DNA of 64,000 bases from Maniola hyperantus (GCF_902806685.2 NC_048538.1:806001-870000); one strand, 5' to 3'. Positions 30,510-40,150 are shown, counted from the first letter of the stretch. Translations and numbers: made by a program. The notes: generated by a model not told the origin, from the sequence alone.

Positions 30510-30593
30510 AAAAACGCACATAACTCCGAAAAGTTAGAGGTGCGTGCCCGAGATCGAACCCTCAACCCCCCAAATAGGAGGCCAACGCCTTAA
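30510..30593 (-). mobile_element. SE SINE head, opposite strand
   Basis: On the minus strand it runs from GGCCTCCTATTTGGGG through GGTTCGATCTCGGG to AGTTATGTGCGTTTT. It lies back to back with 30356-30508. The A box is missing where the next element starts. Confidence 0.7.
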
Positions 30594-30820
30594 GTGCCCC
30601 GTGAACGGACAAACATGTTTGTCAAATATTACGTGTTTGTCAGATTATTTTAACGTCTGCGGTCGTGTTTGATGCGTTTGTCAAACAAGCTATGTGAATG
30701 GCAAATTTATTTGTCAAAGATGCTTGAAGATGTGCGGCTGCGTTTCTCAAACAAACTACGTTTTTGGCAAATTTGATTGACGGCTTGGTTGACAAACATG
30801 TTTGACCGTTTACAGGGCAC
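30594..30820. mobile_element. 227-bp TIR element with TTTGTCAAA array
   Basis: The ends GTGCCCCGTGAACGGACAAA and its near-complement (...TTTGACCGTTTACAGGGCAC) bound it. The left flank is TTAA and the right TTTA. Six to eight copies of a TTTGTCAAAC-like motif, on both strands, fill the interior, as sub-terminal transposase sites might. Non-coding. Confidence 0.7.
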
Positions 30821-31111
30821 TTTACGGATGTATGTACCTATGAATAATTTAAATTAGAGTCTAGACTCGCTGTTAAAAGTGAGTCAGTCAGTACAACTGT
30901 TGTTCTAGATTAGCTACATTTCCGAACAAGCTCAAAGCGCGGCCGATCGTTAGAAAGGACATTAGTTCTATTTACGAGATTCCTAGAACACGTCTCATGT
31001 CCACACTTACACTCGACGCGTGTCGGTGATTGACGAAGGATTATGGACATTTCGATGATTGCACTGGTCATCATCATCATCAGCCACCGGCACACTAATG
31101 TAGCTCGATTT
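30821..31111. other. No gene seen
   Basis: The 72-codon minus-strand frame 30910-31128 has no motif. A short TCATCATCATCA run lies near 31068-31081. Confidence 0.45.
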
Positions 31112-31207
31112 CGTAAAACCTGCATCAATCATTATTACAATCGCAATTGTTGTGATTGGCTGAATTTATGGTATTCTTGTTGCAACAATGAATTGTAGCC
31201 AACGTAC
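31112..31207 (-). mobile_element. MITE-S part, minus strand
   Basis: AAACCTGCATCAATCATTAT through TTGTTGCAACAATGAATTGT is the right half of MITE-S, inverted. Confidence 0.7.
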
Positions 31208-31660
31208 AACAGCACTTTTTGGTAATAGTATCTTTAATATGGCACCTCAGTTGTACAATAAACTACCAGCATCATTGGCTGACCGAAATCTAAACATTAA
31301 AACTTTTAAATATAAAATTAAAGAATTTTTACTACATAAAAGATACTATTCCATTAAAGAGTATTTAACAGACACAAATTTATAATAAGTTGTAGCATTT
31401 TTTTTATTAGCAGTCTTTAAATTAAATAGTATTGTATTATATTGTTAAATCTAGTAGATATGTATAAAATATAATTATTAACTGTATAAAGATAAGTAAT
31501 AATAGATAATTCAATTGTAGTTTAAGCCAGTAAGTTGGTTTTAGTTTTTATTTTTTGCATGCCATAATATGGCTATTTGTGGTGAAACTTTAATAACTGT
31601 AACATCTGTATATACATACCCACATGTGCAATAAAGAATATTTGATTTGATTTGATTTGA
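31205..31660 (+). pseudogene. LINE pol C-terminus and 3' UTR
   Basis: The frame reads LFGNSIFNMAPQLYNKLPAS, FKYKIKEFLLHKRYYSIKEY and stops at TAA (31383-31385). This LYNKLP...FYS-EYL tail is typical of the C-terminus of CR1/Jockey-type LINEs. A ~270-bp 3' UTR ends CAATAAAGAATATTTGATTT plus (TGATT)n. About 60 codons are open; RT and endonuclease are missing. Confidence 0.75.
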
Positions 31661-31662
31661 TT

Positions 31663-31722
31663 TGCCAATCACAACAACTGAGATTGTAATAATGATTGAT
31701 GCAGGTTTCCCGCAATCGAGGT
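31663..31722 (+). mobile_element. MITE-S part, plus strand
   Basis: CCAATCACAACAACTGAGAT through TGATTGATGCAGGTTT mirrors 31112-31160, so MITE-S arms flank the LINE fragment on both sides. Confidence 0.65.
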
Positions 31723-31727
31723 GCCGA

Positions 31728-31779
31728 TATCGGGATCGGGCTAACGCACACAGGTAACTATTATGACGTAGACGTCCGT
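31728..31779 (+). mobile_element. Hel-B left fragment, split by TE-D
   Basis: CGGGATCGGGCTAACGC then TAACTATTATGACGTAGACG matches the middle of Hel-B; it resumes after TE-D at 32440. Confidence 0.6.
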
Positions 31780-31782
31780 TAA

Positions 31783-32439
31783 ATTACAAAAAAAAATAAA
31801 AACCGACTTCGATACACAAACACTAAAAATTGAAAAATAATTTAATTTATTACCGAATATATTATGTATACAAGAGTTAATATAGTTCCATAATAATACT
31901 TTTTGGTGCCGGTGCCAATTAGCTTTAGCTGCGCGAATCGTCTAGACTTCATATTTTTATGAGACTCCACAATGGCACCTCATTGGCACCGACCCCAAAA
32001 AATATTATTATGGAACTATATTAACTCTTGTATACATAATATATTCGGTAATAAATTAAATTATTTTTCAATTTTTAGTGTTTGTGTATCGAAGTCGGTT
32101 TTTATTTTTTTTGTACAAAAATTTATTTCACAATTTTTAGTGGTCCCATGGAATTATGCTATGACTGGTTAAAAAATCTACTGTTTACTAAGCTATTGCA
32201 CTGATCGCGAGCAATTTACTCTTATCCGTTGAGGAGTTCCAGTATCTATCTTCGAAGATGTTCATCAGATCTTCACCAAATTTAAATAGGACCAACTTTG
32301 AAGTATACCCTTTCAAACAAAAAAAGAATTTTCAAAATCGGTCCAGGCGTCTTCGAGTAATCGGGGAACATACATAAAAATAAAAAATAAAAAGATTCCG
32401 ACGAATTGAGAACCTCCTCCTTTTTTTGAAGTCGGTTAA
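31783..32439 (+). mobile_element. TE-D, second copy, nested in Hel-B
   Basis: Same structure as 21384-22070: arms ~31790-31910 and ~31985-32110, then the 3' part to GAAGTCGGTTAA. The A-run seen in copy 1 is absent here. It is flanked by TTAA on the left (just before ATTACAAAAAA) and on the right. Confidence 0.8.
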
Positions 32440-32500
32440 AAAGGATTTTTGAACATTCAATCCCTAAAGGCACGAGCACGATTCTCCTCTCACTATGAGA
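32440..32500 (+). mobile_element. Hel-B right fragment
   Basis: AAAGGATTTTTGAACATTCA and ATCCCTAAAGG continue the Hel-B copy that TE-D interrupts. The 3' hairpin and CTAG are not recognisable. Confidence 0.55.
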
Positions 32501-32638
32501 GCTTGCCAAGTGCGAGCAGACCTTACACACCTTGATAGATTGAGTGAGTGAGTGATTGATTGAAAAAAATCAAAGCAACACTTTTTGTCTAACATCTACT
32601 CAGTGTTGTATAGAAGCTGGCGTTACTTTGCAGAAGTC

Positions 32639-32956
32639 CATGATATGCAATGAACCAAAAGCTTAGTTTGCTATAATCCGCTGAAACAAGTCAAATCTGA
32701 GCAATTATTGTAGATTGTAAGGTCTACAAATCCTGAGGATGTCGGGGCGAAACGTGCGTCGAGTGTGTTTTGGGATTTGTGTGGCGCTGCGTGGTGGTGG
32801 TGCGTATTGCTTGCCTGATGGCTGCTTTTTCCTGCATGTTTAGCAGTGGGAGGGCGGGCGGTGCATTTCGCATGCTGCATGTTGCACCGTACAGATTCGA
32901 CCTGTTTAGGCGGATTATACTTATAGCAAATTAAGCTTTTGGTTCATTGTATATCC
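32639..32956. mobile_element. 318-bp element with ~60-bp inverted repeats
   Basis: Left arm GCAATGAACCAAAAGCTTAG...TCCGCTGAAACAAGTCAAAT pairs with the right arm ending CTTTTGGTTCATTGTATATCC. The core is GC-rich (GATGTCGGGGCGAAACGTGC, then a GTGGTGGTG stretch). The 69-codon minus frame in the core has no recognised motif. An (AAAT)n stretch follows. Confidence 0.7.
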
Positions 32957-33328
32957 ACTTAAATAAATAAATAAATAAGCCTACCTCTAAATTTTTTTTT
33001 TTTAATATATTTTGTATAATATATACATTTTTTTTTTCTATCCACTTAGTGTGTTAAAACAATATGAATTGACCCGTCTATTACCCAGAATATCTTATTA
33101 AGATATAACCTTCGCGAAACAAAAATAAACTGTCAGTCTGTCTGCCCGGATTATTCTAACGTCTATCGGCAGAGTTGGCCTTCATTTGGTGTTATTGATT
33201 TGGGCTAAAATTGACAACCTCCAAATATATTACTTCTAGTTGGAAATGTAGGTTCTATTCAATGAAAATAACGTGCCTAAAAATAAACGTCGTTTCAGCA
33301 TATATATATTTTTTTTCTTTTAAAAAAA
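32957..33328. other. Low complexity and unique sequence
   Basis: (AAAT)n at about 32960-32976, T runs at about 32991-33003 and a (TA)n near 33300. No gene seen. Confidence 0.5.
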
Positions 33329-33483
33329 GTGCCATGTTAAATGACTAATATTCCCCTTTCCTCTCCAATTAAGCGTCAGGCTTGTGCTAAGAGTAGGTAC
33401 GACAATAGTGCAACGGGCGGGGTTTGAACCGTCGACCTTTCGGTTTTCAGTCCACTCCTATACCGGTTGAGCTATTGAGGCTC
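33329..33483 (-). mobile_element. SG SINE, near full length
   Basis: Minus strand GAGCCTCAATAGCTCAACCG (A box) and GGTTCAAACCCCGCCC (B box) through to CATTTAACATGGC. Confidence 0.85.
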
Positions 33484-33527
33484 AATTGCAATATGTCGTC
33501 AGCATTTGTTTCCAATTTCTTGCTGGT

Positions 33528-33580
33528 TTAATTTAAAATTCATTTTTCATCCCTTTCTAGCAATATCCAAAACAAAAACT
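33528..33580 (+). mobile_element. MITE-O fragment
   Basis: TTTAAAATTCATTTTTCATC and TTTCTAGCAATATCCAAAAC match part of the copy at 10886. Confidence 0.5.
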
Positions 33581-33594
33581 ACACAATATAACAA

Positions 33595-33746
33595 ACTAGC
33601 CGATGCCTGCGACTTCGTACGCGTGGAATTATGTTTTTAAAATTCCGTGGGAATTTGATTTCCTGAATCACGTCGATCCGTTGCTCCGTTGCGACGTGAT
33701 TGAAGGACAAACCAATAAACCAACAAACAATTTATAATAGGTATGG
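33595..33746 (-). mobile_element. Hel-A, internally shortened
   Basis: ACTAGCCGATGCCTGCGACT starts it; the central TAGCCTATG part is missing and the element resumes at TCACGTCGATCCGTTGCTCC. Confidence 0.7.
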
Positions 33747-33784
33747 GTACTAATTTTACAATGGTAAAATGCATAAGGCTCATC

Positions 33785-33842
33785 GGACATCATTTCAATT
33801 ATTTTACTTGCATTTTATTGAATAAATTATTCATTCATTCAA
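33785..33842 (+). mobile_element. LINE-like 3' tail
   Basis: TTGCATTTTATTGAATAAAT followed by (ATTC) repeats looks like a LINE 3' end. Confidence 0.35.
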
Positions 33843-33864
33843 ATGTTGCAGATGGTAGATACCT

Positions 33865-34119
33865 ACTGATGCAGATCGCAATAAAATTTTAGTAATCATG
33901 AAATTTTAGACTACTCGCATCTTTTTCAGGCCACAAAGTACCTACTTAATAAGAAAAGTTCCCAAAATTGTCAAACCTCGTGAATTTGGGTATCTTGAGC
34001 ACGTCTTGTCTCTTGAGCATAGAATACCACTAAAGGTCTTTTCTTCCTTATTTAGCAAGATGCAGATAGGTACCTACTTACTCTAAAATTTTAGTGAAAA
34101 ACATCAAAATCGACGCCCA
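33865..34119 (+). mobile_element. MITE-O, diverged copy
   Basis: ACTGATGCAGATCGCAATAA to AAAATCGACGCCCAC; internal deletions, but the order of blocks is kept. Confidence 0.6.
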
Positions 34120-34458
34120 CTTTAATTAAACCTGAACGTAAAATTAATTTTCGCAAACAGGTCAATTCTTTTCAATTCCCAGTTCAAGTCCCAAACATTT
34201 GATCCGAACAAGAGAAGATAGGTACCTATCGCTCCTCATCAACCAACAAAGAAATCGTTAATCGGCGATGGATATACGCAGCTCGGGCCCATTGTCCGCC
34301 GGCAGCCGGCATTGTCCGCGGAAATCGGAAAACTCATTATAAACCAGACGGTTTTTGATTGGTTGGACGTCATTTGTATTTGAATAAATGCGATTCAATT
34401 CAACTGTGGGGATCATTTTGTTGTTATCTCGGCTTCAAATTATAATATCAAATTTTTT
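34120..34458. other. No gene seen
   Basis: Contains a short GCC-rich palindrome (GCCGGCAGCCGGC, ~34299-34311). No coding region. Confidence 0.45.
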
Positions 34459-35014
34459 TTAGGGTTCCGTATCTCCAGAAAAAAGGAACCCCTATAGAAT
34501 CACTTCGTTAGCTGTCTGTCATGTCTTCAAGACCGGTCAAAGGAGTGAAAACCCATAGGGTACTTCCCGCTGACCAAGAATCATGAAATTTGGCTGGTAT
34601 AAGTCCCGCAAATTGCTAATGCGCGTGGCCGTTATTTTAGTGACGTCTGCAGTAGACTGAAGTTTCGAGCTGATATATTTTTTATTATATTGAGTATATT
34701 TTTACTTAAATATACGTCAAATGACGTCATTTCGATGTTAATGAGACATGGTTCCAGCGCAATAGCAATTTGCGGGACTTATAACAATGTCTTTCAGCAC
34801 AAGTAAAGGTAAAAAATCCGAAAACCATGAATTTGTGGGTTGCATCACAAAAAAATGTGTTCAGGAAGAAGTAATTATTAGTTTACTCAAATCACATCAT
34901 GGATGGCGCTGTCCGTCATTACTTGCGGTGTCGCAAATAAAAATGTTATATTATCTTGTACGATAGTACGGAACCCTTAGTGTGGGAGTCCGACTCGCAC
35001 TTGACCGGTTTTTG
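34459..35014 (+). mobile_element. TE-C variant interrupted by MITE-M
   Basis: AGGGTTCCGTATCTCCAGAA is a subfamily left end shared with 50108-50288 (which has GACCGGTC in its interior). The right end GACTCGCACTTGACCGG is intact. MITE-M occupies 34600-34781. Confidence 0.8.
34600..34781 (+). mobile_element. MITE-M nested in TE-C, TA duplicated
   Basis: TA|TAAGTCCCGC at the left and GCGGGACTTA|TA at the right: full inverted repeats and an intact TA target duplication. This is the best-preserved MITE-M copy, and younger than its TE-C host. Confidence 0.9.
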
Positions 35015-35270
35015 AAGCCTTTGAGATTCTACAAGTTACACCTGTTGCACCAAGTGCAGTATTTGATGCAACGTCAGCACAAATATTCGTAATAAAAGCT
35101 GCGTCACAAGCACGGATGCAGTCACGGCGCGTTATTAGACACGTCGCGTGACGACCGACGTGACGCCGCGTCACGTCACAAGCGCGATATTAAAGCTGCA
35201 TCTCAGACGTATTTAAATGTCTTTCTTCATTTCAGTTTCTATCTCGACATACTCTATACTGACTGTCATG
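35015..35270. other. No recognised repeat
   Basis: Contains several GTGACG/CGTCAC words (35100-35190). No gene. Confidence 0.45.
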
Positions 35271-35426
35271 TGTATGTCAGGTCGAGATGGCAATCGGAGA
35301 GAGAACGCCCCGCATACTCCCACAGACCCCGCGCTAACCCGGTGCGGGCGAGCGCGGGTGACGTGCGGGTGTGTGGGGCGTGCCCCCGCCTCATACCCCG
35401 ATTGCCATCTCGAGCTGTCGCGTACT
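35271..35426. mobile_element. MITE-U, longer copy
   Basis: TCAGGTCGAGATGGCAATCG pairs with CGATTGCCATCTCGAGCTG; the GC-rich core contains GTGCGGGCGAGCGCGGGTGA. The open frames here (35217-35453 and others) are products of the GC core. Confidence 0.7.
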
Positions 35427-35575
35427 CTACTTTACTTACCTATACTCGTGTAGAAGGCAAAAAGTTCTAAACGAAAAATTCCCTAAAAAAACAAAACTAG
35501 CAGATTTTTTTAATGCAATATACTTAAGTAAGTTAGGTATATATCTCAGAACACTGGGAATAGAGAGCAAACTAG

Positions 35576-35745
35576 GTAATATCATCATCATCATCATCAT
35601 CATCATCAACCGATAGACGTCCACTGCTGGACATAGGTCTCTTGTAGGGACTTCTACACGCCACGGCTTGCGCCGCCCGTCTGAATCCAGCGGCTCCCTG
35701 CGACTCGTCTGATGTCGTCCGTCCGCCTATTGGCCACTAGGTAAT
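35576..35745 (-). pseudogene. RTE LINE 3' end
   Basis: Minus strand encodes, with frame breaks, the GRTTSDESQG/ SLQETYVQQW region, then a (GATGAT)n tail (35580-35609, ten units). No upstream pol sequence. Confidence 0.8.
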
Positions 35746-35752
35746 ATATCAG

Positions 35753-35943
35753 ACTAGCTGATGCCCGCGACTTCGTCCGCGTGGAATTAGGTTTTTAAAA
35801 ATCCCGTGGAAATTCTTTGATTTATCTATACCCATGCAAAAAATTACGTCAATCGGTTGCTCCGTTGCCACGTGATTGAAGGACAAACCAACAAACCAAC
35901 AAACCAACAAACAAACACACTTTCGCATTTATAATAATAATGG
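35753..35943 (-). mobile_element. Hel-A, internally shortened
   Basis: ACTAGCTGATGCCCGCGACT to CACTTTCGCATTTATAATAA; central GGGATAAAAAGTAGCC part missing. Confidence 0.8.
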
Positions 35944-35984
35944 GTGCTGATTTAATTCGAAAATGTTTACACATTGTAACAATA

Positions 35985-36062
35985 ACTAGGCAAGCGAGCT
36001 CCATCTTGGGCTGCATCATCACTTGCCAGCAGGTCTGATTGCAGCCAAGCGCTAGTCTACAT
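35985..36062 (+). mobile_element. S1 SINE 3' fragment
   Basis: CTGCATCATCACTTGCCAGC then TGATTGCAGCCAAGCGCTAG matches the S1 3' end. Confidence 0.65.
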
Positions 36063-36358
36063 ATTTAAAAAAAACCTTCAAGTCACCTCCTGGGTTCCAC
36101 GTACGGAACCAAAACGAATGAAGCAGTGAAAGTAAATCAGCATTGACGTGAAAACGCATCAGGCAGAGATCAGCGGAGCATGGTTTACGACTCTTAATTA
36201 CTGAGCTCCAAATGATTGAACTCATGATTCAAACCACTGTGACAGCTCACATTAAATACTGCATGTAGCAGTTAGACTACACGCTTGGGAATATCATTTT
36301 TAATTCCCAAAAAAAAAAAAATTGCCGAGGATGTGGCTGAGGAAACTGAATTATTAAA

Positions 36359-36840
36359 AAAAAACCGGCCAATTTCGAGTCAGGCTCGCGCAACGAGGGT
36401 TCCGTTCCATAGTCGTATTTTTTTGTCATTTTGCACGATAATTCAAAAACATAAATAAAATATCCACATAGAATCCACAGATGAAGACTTTTCATATGAT
36501 ATTGGGGCCGATTCTCTTGTACACAATCTCTAAACTAAACTAAATTAACAGGTCTAAATCTAGTGCTATCCTTTTCCGCAAGCAACATTATGAAAGGGAT
36601 AGCAATAGATTTAGACGTGACATTTTAGTTTAGTTTAGAGATTGTGTACAACGGAATTAGCCACATTGTTATCTTACTTCGAAAATTGAAAATACTAATT
36701 ATTAGTTCATGACCACAATTTTTTTTGTGTGATGTAAGCACAAATTCACGGTTTTCAGATTTTTCCCTAATGTGTGCTATAAGAGCTACATATCTGCCAA
36801 ATTTCATGAATCTAGGTAAACGGGAAGTACCCTGTAGATT
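36359..36840 (-). mobile_element. TE-C, truncated, interrupted by MITE-N
   Basis: AAACCGGCCAATTTCGAGTC starts it; MITE-N sits at 36505-36668; it ends at GGGAAGTACCCTGTAG, lacking the GGGTTCCGT end. Confidence 0.8.
36505..36668. mobile_element. MITE-N, full copy nested in TE-C
   Basis: The left arm TTGTACACAATCTCTAAACT pairs with the right arm AGTTTAGAGATTGTGTACAA. The flanks share ATTG, which may be a target duplication or the element's own end. Non-coding; ~164 bp. Confidence 0.85.
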
Positions 36841-36905
36841 TGAGATATAATGGCAGAGCAGAAGGGCCTGGGTTCAAGACTCGAGTCCCGGAACGGCAAC
36901 TACTA
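36841..36905 (+). mobile_element. tRNA-like fragment
   Basis: TATAATGGCAGAGCAGAAGG and GGGTTCAAGACTCGAGTCCC suggest a decayed A box and B box of a SINE or a tRNA pseudogene. Confidence 0.35.
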
Positions 36906-37077
36906 AGTACAATCAGTTCAATTCAAAGCTCATCATTCCAAGTCGCAACAGAAAGTAATCTGGAATCGATCGCATAGCTCGTGGAGTGTTACGAGATGAC
37001 GCGATATTGACTCGATATCATTGCGGCGCTTTGTTCTTTTGTCAGCCACGAGCGACTCCGATACAAGTGTCAGTGAG

Positions 37078-37679
37078 AAAAAACCGGCCAAGTGCAAGTC
37101 AGGCTCGCGCAACGAGGGTTCCGTACTACAGTCGTATTTTTTCGACATTTTGCACGATAATTCAAAAATAAATAAAAATCTGTTTTAGAATGCACAGGTG
37201 AAGACCTTTCATATGATACCCCACTTGATATAGTTATCTTACTTCGAAAATTGAAAATACTAATTATTAGTTCATGACCACAATATTTTTTTATGTGATG
37301 TAACCACAAATTCACGGTTTTCGGATTTTTCCCTGAATGTCTGCTATTTATTTATTTTATATCTTATTAGAACGGCAGTGCCACTTACACTAACTAGATG
37401 ATTAATATTTAATAATAAATTTAAATACAAATAAAGGTACAAGCAACAAGAATTAAAATACAAAACGATAAAAGATCAAAGGATTTTGAATATGTACGCT
37501 GAGAACATTGAATGATATATTCATATTATCATATGCTATAAGATCTACCTACCAAATTTCATGGTTCTATAAGTCAACGGGAAGTAGGACCCTGTAGGTT
37601 TCTTGACAGACAGACAGACAGACAACAAAGTGATCCTATAAGGGTTCCGTTTTTCCTTTTGAGGTACGGAACCCTAAAA
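37078..37679 (-). mobile_element. TE-C interrupted by a LINE tail
   Basis: Both TE-C ends are present. A 192-bp insertion at 37348-37539 splits it. The frames 36933-37148 and 37070-37315 on the minus strand are TE-C decoy frames. Confidence 0.85.
37348..37539 (-). mobile_element. Insertion with 6-bp TGCTAT duplication
   Basis: TGCTAT lies at 37342-37347 and again at 37534-37539. The insert starts with TTATTTATTTATTTTATATC, i.e. an A-rich tail on the minus strand, so it looks like a short LINE 3' piece of a family not otherwise seen here. Confidence 0.7.
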
Positions 37680-37715
37680 ATCGGACAAGTGCGAGTTGAA
37701 CTTACGCGGTAGATA

Positions 37716-37938
37716 TCAAAATATACAAAAAGAAAAAGGTGACTGACTGACTGACTGATCCATCAACGCACAGCTCAAACTACTGGACGGATCGGGCTGA
37801 AATTTGGCATACTGATAGCTATTATGAGGTAGGCATCTGCTAAGAAAAGATTTTTGAAAATTAAACCCCTAAGGGTGTGAAATAGGGGGGTTGAAATTTG
37901 TGTAGTCCACGCGGACTAAGTCGCGAAGCATAAGCTAG
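37716..37938 (+). mobile_element. Hel-B with intact A|T-flanked ends
   Basis: A|TCAAAATATACAAAAAGA at the left and CTAG|T at the right; the hairpin reads CGCGGACTAAGTCGCG. Full length, 223 bp. Confidence 0.85.
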
Positions 37939-37982
37939 TTATGAATAAGCAAAAATCGAACACTCAACCAACTTCAAATGTT

Positions 37983-38048
37983 CATGGGCGGCGGTAATCA
38001 CTTAACATCAGGTGACCAGCCTGCTCGTTTGCTCGCTGTCTCTATTTT
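37983..38048 (+). mobile_element. SINE/LINE 3' tail fragment
   Basis: GGCGGCGGTAATCACTTAAC, ATCAGGTGACCAGCCTGCTC and an A run: a 3' end seen widely in Lepidoptera, distinct from S1. Confidence 0.5.
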
Positions 38049-38780
38049 AAAAAAAAACTTCAATGAAATGCAATGCACATGAAAAAAGAATTTGTATAAT
38101 AGTTAATGTTCACACGAACTAACACAGACACAAACTTCCGTAGATATTTTATGTGCAGTAAAAAATAATACTTAAGTAGATACCGTCGGTCCTTCTCAAG
38201 TTATCTTTTAAAGTAAAACCCTTCAAGTTTACACAAATCGAGTTATTGTTTAACTAATAAGTTATACACAAGTATTTCAGCTGCACTTCTTGCGCGTGCG
38301 CCGGTGGTCCCATTAGCATCTGGGCACGCGATGTGCCACAGCATAGAAAATTTGTTATTGCTCCGTTGGCGACTTTTTTGTAACTTTTATTATGCTTTTT
38401 TACGCTGTGACATCTGCCTTTTGATTTTACTTTTGCTTTTATTGAGCCGTAATCACAGGAAGGTGATTAAGAACGGTATTTAAAGTAGAGTGCACCATAG
38501 AAATCATATTATTCATGATTTCGCACTGTTTGGTAGAGATCTTTAATTTTTTAGTAGAAAGGCTAAGGAAGCTTTCATTCACCTCCTTTTGGGGGCAATC
38601 TCTAGTTTTAATTTAAATTAAATTTTATTATTGTATATTTTGTAACTTTATTTTTTTTTTAACAATTGTACATTTGTATTTGTATTTGTATTTACTTTTA
38701 TGTATGTTCAAATGGGTTCAAGTTGCCTAAATAAATGACTATTTTATTATTTTTATTATTATTCCACAGATATGTCCATA
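38049..38780. other. No gene; LINE-like 3' end at 38590-38765
   Basis: TTGTATTTGTATTTGTATTT and GTTGCCTAAATAAATGAC plus TTATTATT at the right edge resemble a LINE 3' UTR. The rest is unassigned. Confidence 0.45.
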
Positions 38781-38782
38781 TA

Positions 38783-39103
38783 TGCAACTAGCGTGGCCCC
38801 CCTCAGTGCCTCTCGCTCAAGCAGAGGTACCTACTTACTTGTGAAATGTTATTCCGTCTATTTTACGTTCGCTTCGGCTATAATAATTGTAGCCTAGTAT
38901 ACTGCAACCTACCATAACTTCAAAAACAAAAAACAATAAAACGAATCAATTATTTATTTACAATACTTGAGTCAACATAACCTCACTTCACGTTGTTTGC
39001 CAAAACCTCACGTACAAATGCATTTTGGCAAACAAAAAAAAGAGGCCACGGTGATAACGACAAAACATAATCATTTTGTCACGTTCTAATAAGAGCTTAA
39101 ATG
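38783..39103 (+). mobile_element. R-element, uninterrupted copy
   Basis: Corresponds to 1859-2432 in inverse orientation. TGCAACTAGCGTGGCCCCCC is the left edge and TTCTAATAAGAGCTTAAATG the right. No open frame. The family is unnamed to me. Confidence 0.65.
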
Positions 39104-39286
39104 CATTTAGCTATCTCGCTCTAACAGTAAGTGTCACAATAGGGCTACTTCTAATAGTCCTTGTTCTGAGTTTCATTCAAACTTTTACTTACATCAAAAT
39201 GAATCTAAGAATTATGCAGTTGGTGAGGGGTTATATGCGTGTTTAGTTGTTTGTTTTGTGGAAATCTGTTAATATTTTCTTCAAAA

Positions 39287-39496
39287 ATTCGTCCGCGTGG
39301 ACTACACAAATTCCAAACCACTATTTTACTCCCTTAGGGCTTGATTTTTCAAAAATCCTTTCTTAGCGGATACCTACGTCGTAATAGCTATCAGGATGCC
39401 ACATTTTAGCCAGATCCGTCCAATAGTTTGAGCTGTGTATTGATAGATCAGTCAGTCAGTCAGCGTTTCCTTTCATATATACATATAATATATAGA
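39287..39496 (-). mobile_element. Hel-B, 3' end cut
   Basis: Starts inside the hairpin at TTCGTCCGCGTGGACTACAC, so CTAG is missing; the 5' side extends to ATATATAGATT. Confidence 0.8.
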
Positions 39497-39967
39497 TTCT
39501 AGAGAGTAGAAAGAAATAGATTTCTCTTACTGATAATAAATAAAAATAATAATCAATTAATAGTCCAGTCTGTTACTTATGTAACTTTGAAATATCTTTG
39601 GTTGTCCATCTATAAATAGCAAGAATGTATGAAGAAATTGTAATTTCTGTTATTGATCGAGCGAATCATTTATTAGCGATTTATGTTTTTCAAAGCATTA
39701 AAGCTTCAACGGTTCACCAACCGGCAGCCATGTTTGTTGATACGAAACGATTGTTATTCATTGAGGATTTTTTATTATTAAATAGTAATAATTTATTCAA
39801 ATCCACACGAATAGAAGCCCCAATAGCTCAACGGTCAAGGAACGGAATGAAATCCAAAACATTTGAAAAACTAGTCTTTGCATTATCGTAACTTCTTCGT
39901 ATCGCAAATCTTAGTAGGTACCTAATGCCCTTATATCCTAATCTTAAAGATCAAAGTCAAATGTTTT
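39497..39967. other. Mostly unassigned; SG fragment inside
   Basis: The 88-codon frame 39625-39891 crosses an SG head fragment (39815-39862: CCCCAATAGCTCAACGG), so it is not a gene. Confidence 0.5.
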
Positions 39968-40150
39968 ATTCAAAATCCTAATCCTAATATCCTAATCCTA
40001 AGTGTGGATGTTTGTTACTCAATCACGCAAAAACGGCTAAACGGATTTCGATGAAATTTGGAATGAAGATAAATTATACCCTGGATTAACACATAGGCTA
40101 CTTTTTATCAAAGAGTTCCCGCGGGATTTTGAAAAATGTAAATCTACATC
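39968..40150 (+). mobile_element. Hel-A, 5' two thirds
   Basis: Starts with a TCCTAATCCTAATATCCTAA-type expanded end, then AAGTGTGGATGTTTGTTACT. Ends near CGCGGGATTTTGAAAAATG; no CTAG. Confidence 0.7.

Noticed and set aside
35580..35609. Long trinucleotide repeat as an independent microsatellite
   Set aside because: It is the 3' tail of an RTE copy.
39625..39891. 88-codon frame
   Set aside because: Its end is a SINE head fragment (SG).
39974..40000. Telomere-like CCTAA repeats
   Set aside because: The units are CCTAAT/CCTAATAT and form the expanded 5' end of a Hel-A element, not a run of CCTAA.
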